This document shows positions 27,764 through 37,456 of a stretch of DNA of 64,000 bases, in pieces. Positions within the stretch are counted from its first letter, which is position 1, and each line of letters starts with the position of its first letter. The position numbers and the translations under genes were made by a program. The notes under the pieces are model-generated. The model was given only the letters and a program-made list of their open reading frames with translations. It was not told the DNA's origin and did no database searches. This DNA is from an uncultured Gammaproteobacteria bacterium (GTDB taxonomy: Bacteria > Pseudomonadota > Gammaproteobacteria > Arenicellales > Poriferihabitantaceae): positions 1 through 64,000 of the forward strand of contig CAMYNW010000017.1 of assembly GCA_947259885.1 (NCBI GenBank). Direction: 5' to 3'.

Positions 27764-28219
27764 CTACTGGGCACCCTTGTAGCTCAGAGCAAAATCGAGA
27801 ATCCGGGTCTTGCCCCACCACACTTTCCCAAGATACACCCCGGGTTCCACTTCACGGATCTCGTCGCGGATTTTTTTGGCGAGAAACGAGGTCGTTGAAT
27901 AATCGATGACAATGGTGTCTTTGTCGTCCATCCAACTCTTGTCGATATAAACTTTAGCAACGATAAATGTGAGGCTGAATGGCGTTATTTTGTTGATCAA
28001 AATCCCGTTCTCCTTATTTGGCGGGAATAGATCAAACACCTTTCCCTGCCAGGCCAGGATCCTCGCAACGTATGCAATGATTCTCGATAATCCTGAACCT
28101 GCCACTATTGCCGTTCCCCTGGTATCCCCATCTGGAATAGTCCCAGCCTCTGCGCTCATGTAAATTTCGTCGAGCAGCTCCCGAGACATTCCGAGCCATT
28201 TACTGATCGTACTGTTCAT
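27764..28219 (-). CDS. Unknown protein in peroxidase operon
   Basis: A 151-residue protein from the ATG at 28219, which is preceded by AGGGATTAAAG and leaves a 10-base gap to the upstream stop; an in-frame ATG at 28246 would overlap that gene. No signal peptide is seen. It is a mixed alpha/beta protein with the motifs TIPDGDTRGTAIVAG, LAWQGKVFD and VYLGKVWWGKTRILDFAL. The lipocalin-like or PAP-fibrillin-like alternation of strands is only an impression. Function unknown. Confidence 0.6.
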   Translation of the reverse strand: MNSTISKWLGMSRELLDEIYMSAEAGTIPDGDTRGTAIVAGSGLSRIIAYVARILAWQGKVFDLFPPNKENGILINKITPFSLTFIVAKVYIDKSWMDDKDTIVIDYSTTSFLAKKIRDEIREVEPGVYLGKVWWGKTRILDFALSYKGAQ

Positions 28220-28229
28220 CTTTAATCCC

Positions 28230-29285
28230 TCATTCTGCATTGGCATGGTTACGAAACTGCGCCATTTCCTCGTAAATCACTTTTCTAACCCTGTTAATAC
28301 CTCCCAAAGGCTGATGCTCTTGAAAACACTGCCACGGATTAAAACTGATGCGCTCACAAGCCAGCATGGACTGTTGTGAATCAAACGGTTGATTGTTGAT
28401 TTTTATAGTCGCGACTTTTTGAAACGGCGAAGTCTGCTCGTCCCACTCGACTGAAGCGTCCTCAATTGGCATATCAGCGGGACTCTTCTGAAACTGCACC
28501 ATAAAATCAAAACAAGCGGGTTGGCCTTCAAGGTGTCTTTTCATTGCAGCGGTTAGAAAGTTTTCATCATCTTCCGTGGCAGCATCTGTCGCCTTGACCG
28601 AGCAAGGTTGCACTGAATACTTCACCGCCACAGATTGATCCGTTCCGAACCGATAGGGAGTCGTACTCCAGTATCGAATCGCAAATGGATTTTGTATTTT
28701 CCGCCGACCCTCCAATACTACTCTCAACGCGCCCCAGTGATACGGATTAATAAAAAAGGACCAAAGCCGGCCCTTCTCCATGGCACGGGTAAAGGCAAGA
28801 AATTCTTCTGGCGTTGCAGCAAACAAGGCTGGATGGCTGTTAAGCACAAAATCTTGCGTTCCTGGTGCACCCCATAGTGGCTCTCCCGTCAATCCTGAAA
28901 CCTTAATAGACATGCCTCGAAAGTCCTTTTTTCGGTCGTCAAATTTGCTCGCATTGGCGAATCGGATGCGCGCCGGATAGATTCCAGGTTGAGCAAAAAT
29001 TCCTCGCGTCAGGTTCGGATCGAGCTGCTCTTTGATGTGAAATTCCGCATCAAAACAACCCAGGCTTTTGGGTTGGTTAAACCGGCGTAGAGCATCTCCA
29101 TCACTGCGATTTACAGTGATCTGCTTCATCACCTCAATTATTTCGGCGGTCACTTCACGCTCATTATCCGCAAATTTCTCTTCCCCTGGCCCGAGCTGTC
29201 CCATCTCGTTATCGCAACCCGTAATTAACGCAACAATTGAAACAACTACAATCCATAACCGCCTTAAGTTGGACAGAGAGTTCAT
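28230..29285 (-). CDS. Catalase-fold lipoprotein
   Basis: A second catalase-superfamily protein, about 351 residues, distinct from the one at 23704. The start at 29285 gives an n-region plus hydrophobic stretch ending in the lipobox ALITGC, so it should be a lipoprotein. Family blocks are NLTRGIFAQPGIYPARIRFANAS, MSIKVSGLTGEPL, MPIEDASVEWDE and FNPWQCFQEHQPLGGINRVRK with a following Tyr. An upstream in-frame start at 29357 would overlap the peroxidase gene. Being outside the cytoplasm, its role is likely peroxide or lipid-hydroperoxide turnover in the envelope (inference). Confidence 0.78.
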   Translation of the reverse strand: MNSLSNLRRLWIVVVSIVALITGCDNEMGQLGPGEEKFADNEREVTAEIIEVMKQITVNRSDGDALRRFNQPKSLGCFDAEFHIKEQLDPNLTRGIFAQPGIYPARIRFANASKFDDRKKDFRGMSIKVSGLTGEPLWGAPGTQDFVLNSHPALFAATPEEFLAFTRAMEKGRLWSFFINPYHWGALRVVLEGRRKIQNPFAIRYWSTTPYRFGTDQSVAVKYSVQPCSVKATDAATEDDENFLTAAMKRHLEGQPACFDFMVQFQKSPADMPIEDASVEWDEQTSPFQKVATIKINNQPFDSQQSMLACERISFNPWQCFQEHQPLGGINRVRKVIYEEMAQFRNHANAE

Positions 29286-29304
29286 TGAATACCTGCATGC
29301 CAAG

Positions 29305-32229
29305 CTACTGGCTGAAAGCGGGATCCTGCTCTGCTCCCTTCCGCGCCACCCAGTCAAGCGAGTAGTACTCGCCCCGATCTCTCGCCCAGGGATCGAAGGT
29401 ATTCACAACCGGCAGCAGCTCGTCCCTCAGCTCGGGAATGTTGCGCATGATCGTGCGCTTTAAAGGCGCCACTTGAATCTGGTAGCCATTGGAATACTCA
29501 GGCTCAAGACACTGAAATACGCCATCCTTGCCCTCTTCTGGTGGATAGGGACAATCTTCCAATGGACCGTTATTCATCACCCAGTCATAGCCAACATTTG
29601 AGTAGAACTCCGGTCGAAAGCTGGAGGTAAAGAAACGATCACTGAACAGCCTTCTGGAGGCGTTGATAATGAATATGTGGAACTGTGTCTCAGATATTGC
29701 GAATCCGTGAGGGCGGGTGTACTCCGCTAACCAGCCGACAACCACATCGACGTCCTCAATATTGTCAACAATTGATCCATCAGGATGCCCATGGCAATCG
29801 TTGATAAACTGACCCTCATCATCTCTTTGAACGTCGGTAATAGCCTTGCTCGCATCACAAATGTGCGTGCCATAGATTTCCCGCATTACCTCGATGGTCT
29901 TTTGTTGTGCCCTGCGTGCAGGCGAATCTTGCGGCAGTCTCTGGTCTACAAAGTCGTCAAAGCCGCGCAGCGACTTCAATCCGATTTGTCTGCGGAATTC
30001 GTTAAACCTTGGTATCCCTCGTTCGCGATCACGGATCAGATCGAGAGCCGCAACGTCAATCTTCTTGGTTGCACTATCTAAATGTGGCATGTCCAGGTTC
30101 TGCAGAAACATCGGGTGATTATTCAGGTGCAGCAAACCCAATCGCTGCCGCCCCATACTTAAGCCCCAGTTTTCTAATCCATGAGACTTTATATACTGAC
30201 TACCTGCGGCACGAACTGTGTTTACCACAGGAATCTTCTTGTTTATCTCATTAGGATTCTCCCAGTCACGCATCTCAATCAGATCCGGCATCAGCGGATG
30301 CAAGCGGTATACCGACGTAAACTCTTCAGGAAAATTAAACGGCGAGCCAAAATGATTTATGCCACCATTTACGTCCTCAGGATTAGAAACCTCCCAGGCA
30401 TCTTCCTTCCACCACAAGAGGCCTTCTTCACGGCTATTGTTAAGACCAAATATCCCTGCGCCTGAAGCCAGAACAGAATAAACGCCATGGGACTTAGAGG
30501 ATTTTGGCTCAAGTCCAAGCATCCGCGCCACCTTGCTGGACATTCGACTTAGGAAGTTCTTATCCTGGTCAAACATCTTTTTCAGGACGGTGGACACGTC
30601 ATCTTCGCCAATATTAAACAAACCAAACCAATTAGAGTTCATGGCTTTATACATTGGCTCGTCATAGAGCAGCTGAGTGGTCCATTCTATGGTGTGAATT
30701 TTTGCAATCATTGCCGAAATAACCAGTCGGGCGATCTGATACAGCTCCTCGTCGGTGACGTCAGAAAAAGTAATGACCTGTTGTGGCTGTTGTGGATTTC
30801 GTAACCCTGAATCCTGATCCGGATTCTGTTTCTGTATTTCCCGAAAGTGTTTGATAAAGCTGTTGTGTTCGCGAACGAATAGATTGTGATAAAAGCTCAA
30901 TCCAATATTCCAGTTATCTGGAAATGCCGCAGCTTCTTGGCCGAGCCACTGCGGCTGCACCACACAGTCAGGATCGTTCTGAACGCTGCATGGTTTAAAT
31001 GTCGGCAGATAGCCATCATTTTGAAGTAACTTTGCCAGATCGTCCGGATCGCGAACTACCCGCTTAATAGATGTTTCATCGTAGCCATAAATCTGCGAAG
31101 CATCCCACCAGGCCGTAACGGTGTTACGCGTAGTTTTGTGGGACCGCTTCAGATAACTCTTACCCTCGTACTCAAAATTTTCTGGCTCGCTATCTTCGGC
31201 AAATAGCGAGGGCTCAATCCGATCGTCCGGCCGACAGCCTAATTCTTCGGCTCGTTCAACCGGGCAACCTACCTCCATCGAACCGGGATGATTTCCGCCC
31301 TCTTCAAGATGGGAAAACCAATCGTGGGTCATAAATTGAATCCAGAACGCAGCAAGCACATTAAAAAATGGGGCCTGCTGATAGGCACAATCGCTGTCCA
31401 TTGCATCCCCACCGATACCTTTTCCCGCATTGCATGTTTCCTGATTCTTTTGCAAGCGAGCAAACAGTTTCCTGCTGATGACTTGCGGATCGGGTTTGAG
31501 TACATCGATACGCATACCATTATCAGGATCGCTATGGCGATTCCGCGCCAGCACATTTTTACCAAATCGCGGAAAAGTTGAATCAAAGGAAACGTTTCGG
31601 CTGAAGTAGGTGCCCGTAGAACCCATTTTCGGATTCATGATGTCATTGCATATTCCACTCGGTGTTCGAGCTCTAATAAGATCTCCGGCACACTGCTGAT
31701 CTCCTTCTCCGCCAACCTCTACATAGTTGGGATGGTCTGGCTCAAGGCGCATCTCATTCCACTGACGAATAGAAACACCTGGTTTGCCCCCCAGACCCTT
31801 TATATAAGTTTCGTAGGTGTAGTTATCGAACAGATTAAACTTGATCAGTTCAATCCGTTGATATTCGAGATCCATAAGCGAACCATCAATACCCCGACCA
31901 TTTGGTTTTAAGTGGTCCCCAAGTTTAGTGACCGCTTCAGCACCTTCTTTTTTACTGCCCTGATCACCCGTTGCCCAATAGTTGGGCCAGTCTACCCATG
32001 GTGTGTGTCTGTACTTCGCTGCTTGTTCTCCGCCCCGGCAACGTGCAGTGGTTTCTGCAACTTTTCCAAGAAAACGTTCTGACCGATCATCACCAAAATC
32101 GCGAAATCCGCCTTTTGCCATTTCCAAGCAGGCATCAATATCGCTGTTGGTCGCGGATTCGTCAGCGACAACCGGTGCGGTAAGAACCCCTATTAACAAC
32201 CCCGCTATATAATTCCTGTTCATCGTCAA
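29305..32229 (-). CDS. Secreted animal-type haem peroxidase
   Basis: A 974-residue member of the animal haem peroxidase (An_peroxidase) superfamily with an N-terminal signal peptide cut after VVADE-like residues near 22. The distal haem His is His302 in QFMTHDWFSH, the WWDASQIYG block follows, then FVREHNSFIKHF, and the proximal His is His512 in KIHTIEW. The position three residues before the proximal His, which is the catalytic Tyr in cyclooxygenases and fatty-acid dioxygenases, is not Tyr. This suggests peroxidase rather than dioxygenase chemistry. It is first in the six-gene operon. Confidence 0.87.
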   Translation of the reverse strand: MTMNRNYIAGLLIGVLTAPVVADESATNSDIDACLEMAKGGFRDFGDDRSERFLGKVAETTARCRGGEQAAKYRHTPWVDWPNYWATGDQGSKKEGAEAVTKLGDHLKPNGRGIDGSLMDLEYQRIELIKFNLFDNYTYETYIKGLGGKPGVSIRQWNEMRLEPDHPNYVEVGGEGDQQCAGDLIRARTPSGICNDIMNPKMGSTGTYFSRNVSFDSTFPRFGKNVLARNRHSDPDNGMRIDVLKPDPQVISRKLFARLQKNQETCNAGKGIGGDAMDSDCAYQQAPFFNVLAAFWIQFMTHDWFSHLEEGGNHPGSMEVGCPVERAEELGCRPDDRIEPSLFAEDSEPENFEYEGKSYLKRSHKTTRNTVTAWWDASQIYGYDETSIKRVVRDPDDLAKLLQNDGYLPTFKPCSVQNDPDCVVQPQWLGQEAAAFPDNWNIGLSFYHNLFVREHNSFIKHFREIQKQNPDQDSGLRNPQQPQQVITFSDVTDEELYQIARLVISAMIAKIHTIEWTTQLLYDEPMYKAMNSNWFGLFNIGEDDVSTVLKKMFDQDKNFLSRMSSKVARMLGLEPKSSKSHGVYSVLASGAGIFGLNNSREEGLLWWKEDAWEVSNPEDVNGGINHFGSPFNFPEEFTSVYRLHPLMPDLIEMRDWENPNEINKKIPVVNTVRAAGSQYIKSHGLENWGLSMGRQRLGLLHLNNHPMFLQNLDMPHLDSATKKIDVAALDLIRDRERGIPRFNEFRRQIGLKSLRGFDDFVDQRLPQDSPARRAQQKTIEVMREIYGTHICDASKAITDVQRDDEGQFINDCHGHPDGSIVDNIEDVDVVVGWLAEYTRPHGFAISETQFHIFIINASRRLFSDRFFTSSFRPEFYSNVGYDWVMNNGPLEDCPYPPEEGKDGVFQCLEPEYSNGYQIQVAPLKRTIMRNIPELRDELLPVVNTFDPWARDRGEYYSLDWVARKGAEQDPAFSQ

Positions 32230-32485
32230 ATCTCCTCGATACCATGTTGTTCCTTACATCCCATAACCGCAGAAAACTTGGGAAGATAAAGCCTTCGTCG
32301 CATCGATTTCCCCAAATCCTGATTACCACGGCATTTTAATTTTTAACATCGCCCAACGGCGGCCAAACCATTGACCCCTTAAAACAATCTAGATTATTTC
32401 ATTTACTGTTATTACAGTCCGTGAAATAGGTCACACTTAAGTACTCTGATTTCTCTTCCTCTTACCATCTATCTACATACAGTTG
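32230..32485 (-). promoter_or_regulatory. Probable promoter region of the peroxidase operon, with CRP-like site
   Basis: A 256-base non-coding gap between the caspase-subtilase gene and the peroxidase operon. At 32420-32435 the sequence CGTGA-AATAGG-TCACA matches the CRP half-site pattern TGTGA-N6-TCACA with one mismatch, about 190 bases ahead of the peroxidase start. Confidence 0.5.
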
Positions 32486-35400
32486 TCACAAACCGCCGGA
32501 TTGCATGAGCAATTCGCGCAGCCGCGAAGACAAATCCTGGTTCAATAAGGATGCTCTTATTCGACTCATTGGTTCATCGCCACGCTGCCCGGCAACCACC
32601 GCATCGATAGTGCGTTGCACATCCTCATTAACGGTATAGTGGTACATGATCTCGGTTTCAAACATACTTAATTTAACTATTGAACTATCTTCGGCTGAAT
32701 TTAAGATGGTACGAAAATCTGAAGTTATTTGGGCTGCCGGGGATTGCTCTGGGTAGAGCGAAACGAAAAGTGGAATATGCTCCAGTTCCGGATCCCCCAT
32801 CCGCCGTGCTTCCATTTCCTGCAGCGGCACGTCGAGTAACGCATTGATGTTCAGTATCCCAGGACCATATTTTTTGCTGTCCCAATCGAAGTTATCGCAG
32901 TGAGAGCCAACAGGATCGGCCGAGGTACCGGTAGGTTGCCATGCACTTTGCGCAAGGGCATTTCTGAATGCTTTGGTTACTTCTCCAGTTCGCTGTAATT
33001 CGGCGAGCTCGGGATCGTCTCTATGCCAGGAAAGCCACAGGGCGGCAGCTGAGGTCGTGTTGCCTGTGGCGAAGGTCGTGCCTTTTCCCATAAAGTTAAT
33101 AAAATCCCCGTCTTTATTTAACGTGGCGCGCCACACCGACTCTCCGGGTGCACTGATATCTACGCTCTTTCCCCTTGAGCTGTGCTTCCAGGGCCGGCAT
33201 CGAACATTTACCGCCGCCGCCGCAATGGTCGAATCAAATCGAGCTGGCCACACGACCGTGCGCACATAGTTCCCCGCAGCGGCGATCATGAGAATGCCGT
33301 TCTCCTCTGCGGCTTTAACCGCCTTGGATAAATCTAAGGTAGGTGGACCACCCATGGCGGTTGAGATCACTTTAGGCTCTCCCTTGACATTACCGTTGGC
33401 AACGTCCCTTATTGCTTTGGCCAGATTGCTGGTGTCAAATTGACTCACGGTGCGATGCACCCGTAAAGGAGCGAGTTGAGCGCCACGCGCTACGCCATAC
33501 ACGCATCCAGGGGTATTAGGTAGTTGACAGCCAAAAGGGCTGACGATCACGCTTCCGGAAGCTGTTCCATGCCCGGGATTATCGAGCTTGTTGTCTGAAA
33601 GTAGCGGATCAATAGGATCGTCATCATCGTCAAAATAATCATGCCCCTTCGCAGGATCGATGGGGCGCTTACCATTAACTTCCTGCCAGTTTTCCGGGTG
33701 GGGTAAATAACCGGTATCAGTGTGCGCGACAATTATTCCATCACCTTCCTGACCTTCGACAACTCCATAGCGGTCTCGAATTTTTTGCCATGCAGGCATT
33801 ACTTGAATCTGTTTTAGGTTCCATTGATCATCATTTTGCGCTGCCTCATCGTGACTGCTGTCTCCAAGAATTTCCCGCTTATCGACACCTTGTTGATCAA
33901 CCACTCCAGGTGCTTCTACCTCGAGCTTAGGTTCGACCCTAATGGCACCAGTTTGATCCTGTATCTGATAAGCCTCCTCAAAAATCGCGCCAATGGACCT
34001 GTTTTCTGAATCAGAACGCTTTAACTTCCTGGAGTCGATTTCAAAAAGAGTGCTTTCTGCATCAAGGGCTCTTAAAGAGAAACACGAACTCGATACAGGG
34101 TCCTGGCCCTCCTGGCATACGTTACGGGAAGCCCCAAGAGTGCCTGGAATTTCATCTGCAGGCTGAGGCTCATCGAAGTGCAATGTGAAGCCAGATGTTC
34201 TAGCAGCAGGTGGTCTGATAACAAGGGAATGTTGACGGGTCACCCAAGAATCGACTTCCACCGGCGCTGCGCCACGGGTGCCGCGTGAGGCCTCTGCAAG
34301 GAATTTTGCCAGTGGGTCGCTCACTGATCTCACACCTTGAGGTAAAGGTGCACTGCGAACCGCACCCTGTGGAAATATCGCCGGATCAATGTATCGAGTT
34401 GTGGAAATCACCTTGAATACGTCAGTGACTGAACGATGTGTTGGCGGTAAAAACATTTCCACCTCTCGCTCCAGCACCGCGCCTGGAGCCAGTTCTTGCT
34501 GCTCACCCATGGGTGGATATAGCAGCGCAACGCTTCCGTCACTGGAGATATCGAGCACATACACAAATAAAGGTGTATTACTCTCGAGATTTTTAACCTG
34601 GTAGATAATACGTTCGCCCGGCGTTACCGTGGCTGAATCACTGAGCTTTGTGGAAGCATTCTTGATATAGGTTTCAAATCCGACCTTCAAACTGGATCCG
34701 GGATTCTGCAAGTCGCGCAGTGTGCGCCAATGCACAATATCCTTGACCTGGTTGGTAACGTGCTTGACGTGATCCGGATCTTCGATTGAAACCGGGGGCG
34801 CGAGTTGCTCCAGGTCTCCACTACGAACAGAGATCGCATCGTCCTGCTGCTCGACCACGAGGAGTGCTCGATCCTGTGAATCCACGAGAACCAATGCGTT
34901 TGATTCAGCCAATAATTGTTTGACTTCAGACATTGACGCAGATTGCGAGGCATTGACATAGACCGTCGCGGTCGCCCCTGCAAAGTTCGTATATTCAATC
35001 AAGGCTCTTGATTGCGGTGGAACTTCAGCACCCTCAACAATCTCAGCCTGGGCCGTGAAATCATCAACAGCGACAATCTTTATCGAAGCAATGGGCTCAG
35101 CATTATCAAGATCAGATGTACCGGGTGCGTATGCTTTGAGTAGCGCGTCTTTTTTCAATCCGACAAGGCTTCCGCCATTCAGCTTGAGCGTTGAGCCATC
35201 TACAGCGCTCACCAGGATATATGGTTGGGCATTGATTTTATCGGTACCGAAGACCTTGAGATCCATACCGGGTCCTTCGATCTGAGGATGCTGCGAAGGA
35301 AACCTATTTGTTACGTTGGCCTGCACGCTATCCATCACACTTCTATAGGTCGCGTCCGGTTTGGCCGCCTGTAGCGCCTCAGCCAGAAACCACGTCATCG

Positions 35401-36157
35401 CACCGTGTCGACGGCTATTAAATTCGGTTTCGTTCGAAAGCTCAGTCGCCAGACAACCAGAAATCAATACATAGTCCGCACCGTTCAGACGAATTCCAGC
35501 GTCACCTTCTCCGCCTCGGCTGCTGACGGCAAAATCTGCGGCGGCTGGCGGTGGACGATCGTCGGGTTCCACCATACGTACAGCGTTCCCGGCACGGGCG
35601 GCTGCACCAGAATGGCAGCTGTCCAGGATAAAGGTGACGTTTTTTGTTCGCTCCGTCAGTTTACGCAACAGTCCGTTGATTTCATCGTCACTGATATCAA
35701 ACACGCCTTCGGTGCGGCTATCGTGAGGCACAATTGTTTCATCGTATCCATCAATTTCATCTCCGCCGGGCTGATCCAACATTTGAGAACCATGACCACT
35801 GTAATGCAGCAGCACAACGTCTCCCGGATTAGCCCTGTTAATGAGATGGGTCTGGATTGAATTGATTATTTCTGCTCTTGTTGCCTCCTCGTTTTTTAGC
35901 AGCTTTATATTTTCGTCAGGAATATCAAACTTTCCGATAAGGATACTTCGCATCAACTCGATATCGTTAACACAGCCATTCAAATCGCCGACAGCCTTAT
36001 ACTCATCAATTCCTATTAGCAGGGCATGTTTGGTCGGCGCATCCGTGTGCGCGTTGTTCAATAAAAAGAATGTAAGGACGATCCCTAATATGCTGCGCCA
36101 ACACTGAGCGTGACAAAGCCTCATATTCAATTTATTCATGATTAATTCTATCCTCAT
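32486..36157 (-). CDS. Caspase / DUF4384 / subtilisin-like fusion protein, exported
   Basis: A 1223-residue exported protein. After a signal peptide (to about residue 38; the ATG at 36139 has the better ribosome site) comes a caspase domain with His122 in HYSGHG and Cys181 in LDSCHSG. A DUF4384-like domain follows at about residues 500-590 (GERIIYQVKN through DGSVALLYPP). A subtilisin-like S8 domain occupies about 790-1090 with Asp814 (HTDTGY), His863 (GHGTAS) and the oxyanion Asn in AAAGN. The catalytic Ser position is Thr1028 (GTTFAT instead of GTSxAxP). The caspase dyad is intact. It starts two bases after the pseudocaspase gene. Confidence 0.87.
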   Translation of the reverse strand: MRIELIMNKLNMRLCHAQCWRSILGIVLTFFLLNNAHTDAPTKHALLIGIDEYKAVGDLNGCVNDIELMRSILIGKFDIPDENIKLLKNEEATRAEIINSIQTHLINRANPGDVVLLHYSGHGSQMLDQPGGDEIDGYDETIVPHDSRTEGVFDISDDEINGLLRKLTERTKNVTFILDSCHSGAAARAGNAVRMVEPDDRPPPAAADFAVSSRGGEGDAGIRLNGADYVLISGCLATELSNETEFNSRRHGAMTWFLAEALQAAKPDATYRSVMDSVQANVTNRFPSQHPQIEGPGMDLKVFGTDKINAQPYILVSAVDGSTLKLNGGSLVGLKKDALLKAYAPGTSDLDNAEPIASIKIVAVDDFTAQAEIVEGAEVPPQSRALIEYTNFAGATATVYVNASQSASMSEVKQLLAESNALVLVDSQDRALLVVEQQDDAISVRSGDLEQLAPPVSIEDPDHVKHVTNQVKDIVHWRTLRDLQNPGSSLKVGFETYIKNASTKLSDSATVTPGERIIYQVKNLESNTPLFVYVLDISSDGSVALLYPPMGEQQELAPGAVLEREVEMFLPPTHRSVTDVFKVISTTRYIDPAIFPQGAVRSAPLPQGVRSVSDPLAKFLAEASRGTRGAAPVEVDSWVTRQHSLVIRPPAARTSGFTLHFDEPQPADEIPGTLGASRNVCQEGQDPVSSSCFSLRALDAESTLFEIDSRKLKRSDSENRSIGAIFEEAYQIQDQTGAIRVEPKLEVEAPGVVDQQGVDKREILGDSSHDEAAQNDDQWNLKQIQVMPAWQKIRDRYGVVEGQEGDGIIVAHTDTGYLPHPENWQEVNGKRPIDPAKGHDYFDDDDDPIDPLLSDNKLDNPGHGTASGSVIVSPFGCQLPNTPGCVYGVARGAQLAPLRVHRTVSQFDTSNLAKAIRDVANGNVKGEPKVISTAMGGPPTLDLSKAVKAAEENGILMIAAAGNYVRTVVWPARFDSTIAAAAVNVRCRPWKHSSRGKSVDISAPGESVWRATLNKDGDFINFMGKGTTFATGNTTSAAALWLSWHRDDPELAELQRTGEVTKAFRNALAQSAWQPTGTSADPVGSHCDNFDWDSKKYGPGILNINALLDVPLQEMEARRMGDPELEHIPLFVSLYPEQSPAAQITSDFRTILNSAEDSSIVKLSMFETEIMYHYTVNEDVQRTIDAVVAGQRGDEPMSRIRASLLNQDLSSRLRELLMQSGGL

Positions 36158-36159
36158 GG

Positions 36160-37455
36160 TTATTTTCCAATGCAGGAATTTGGGAAGCTGTCTAATTTCT
36201 GTTTAACCAGCTCAGCCGCCACCAGGTTAGAAACTTGGCTTTGACTTTGCTTTTGCATTTGGTTCTCTTGATCTTGCATCAGATACGCATCCTGCAATGT
36301 TGGCTCAAGTGATTTGTAATACTGGTAACACTCTTTTGGAACCTGCGTTCGATTTTTACCCTTCATGTTTGACATCAGCGCATAAAGACGGAAGTTATCC
36401 CCTCGGTCAATCAATCCTTCAACGACCCACCCCGCTAACACGATCTTATGCTGTGCTTCGACTTCCGCAGTTAATACGACATTGTCATCAGCGCGTTTTG
36501 CCAACTTGATGGACTTGGTCGCAACGGAAGTTCCAGTGACTGGTGTGGTCTGAATAACTTTACCGACCTTCATTTTTGGCGCTACCGCAACTGTGGCAGT
36601 TTGGGTTGAATCTGTCCTACTAAGCACACCCGCCGGGGCTTCTGCTTCAGCACCTGCCGTGCCAGCTAACACATGACGCTCGAGAGAAGTCTTTTCTTCA
36701 ACATAGACCTGGAGCTCCTTAGTTTCGACGATAGAATCCCCATTCGCGTCTGCTCTGCCTGCCAACCCTTTGGCAAGTAACCGAACTAACGAGTCCGCAT
36801 TTTCAGTTTTCTCGTCTCTTGCATCTACTTCAGACAAGACGACTCGATCCTCACCTAGTGAAGCCAATTGCTTTGAAACAATTGATTGGAGACCAGTTCG
36901 AGTAGGTTGTAGTAAGCTGCTGCCAGAAACCGAAGTAGACTGCCGCACCTTCGTGCCCTGGGTATCCAAAACCAGGGCAACAAGCTGATTTTCACTCCTG
37001 ATCTCATCCAGCAAGTCCCCCAGCCGACGCAGACTCAGGCCGTCATACTCAATGTCATCTACCCGTGTATCCTGAAAAGGGATATAAACAACTTCATTTC
37101 TATCGGTAGTAACGATTCCAGCGCTCAATACAACCATCATCACATCATTCGCATTGACGCGATAAATCAAATCATTAAAAGCGCGGAGTACGTTTCGTCT
37201 GGAGCCGTTGTTAAGAAACTGAACCTGAAATCCCTCACTTTGTAAAGTACGCCGCAATATTGGAATACTTGGATCTCCAATCCTCGGTGAAAGAAATTCA
37301 TAATTTTTAATCTCAACAACCAAGGCATACTTTTTTTGCTGTTGATCCGCGCTCATGACAGAAGGAGAAAATAACTGCGCCGATATCAAAATCACGCCGA
37401 TAGTCCACTGCAGTATAAAATGACATACTTTTGAATGTTGACTCGAGCGACTCAT
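36160..37455 (-). CDS. Exported caspase-fold pseudoenzyme
   Basis: A 431-residue protein with a signal peptide ending near residue 36 and a caspase-like fold (KKYALVVEIKNYEFL at the start of the domain). The strand that should end in GHG reads VVLSAGIV, and the one that should carry DxCxSG reads LVLDTQGTK, so both catalytic residues are gone. An EF-hand-like loop DANGDSIVETKEL is kept at about residue 237. The C-terminal 150 residues are unlike the neighbours and end in a Gln-rich helix. It lies one base after one caspase gene and two bases before the next, so it is likely a partner or regulator of these enzymes (inference). Confidence 0.75.
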   Translation of the reverse strand: MSRSSQHSKVCHFILQWTIGVILISAQLFSPSVMSADQQQKKYALVVEIKNYEFLSPRIGDPSIPILRRTLQSEGFQVQFLNNGSRRNVLRAFNDLIYRVNANDVMMVVLSAGIVTTDRNEVVYIPFQDTRVDDIEYDGLSLRRLGDLLDEIRSENQLVALVLDTQGTKVRQSTSVSGSSLLQPTRTGLQSIVSKQLASLGEDRVVLSEVDARDEKTENADSLVRLLAKGLAGRADANGDSIVETKELQVYVEEKTSLERHVLAGTAGAEAEAPAGVLSRTDSTQTATVAVAPKMKVGKVIQTTPVTGTSVATKSIKLAKRADDNVVLTAEVEAQHKIVLAGWVVEGLIDRGDNFRLYALMSNMKGKNRTQVPKECYQYYKSLEPTLQDAYLMQDQENQMQKQSQSQVSNLVAAELVKQKLDSFPNSCIGK

Positions 37456-37456
37456 C

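Noticed and set aside
30009..30465. Overlapping plus-strand frames inside the animal-type peroxidase gene
   Set aside because: They are antisense shadows of a conserved coding region.
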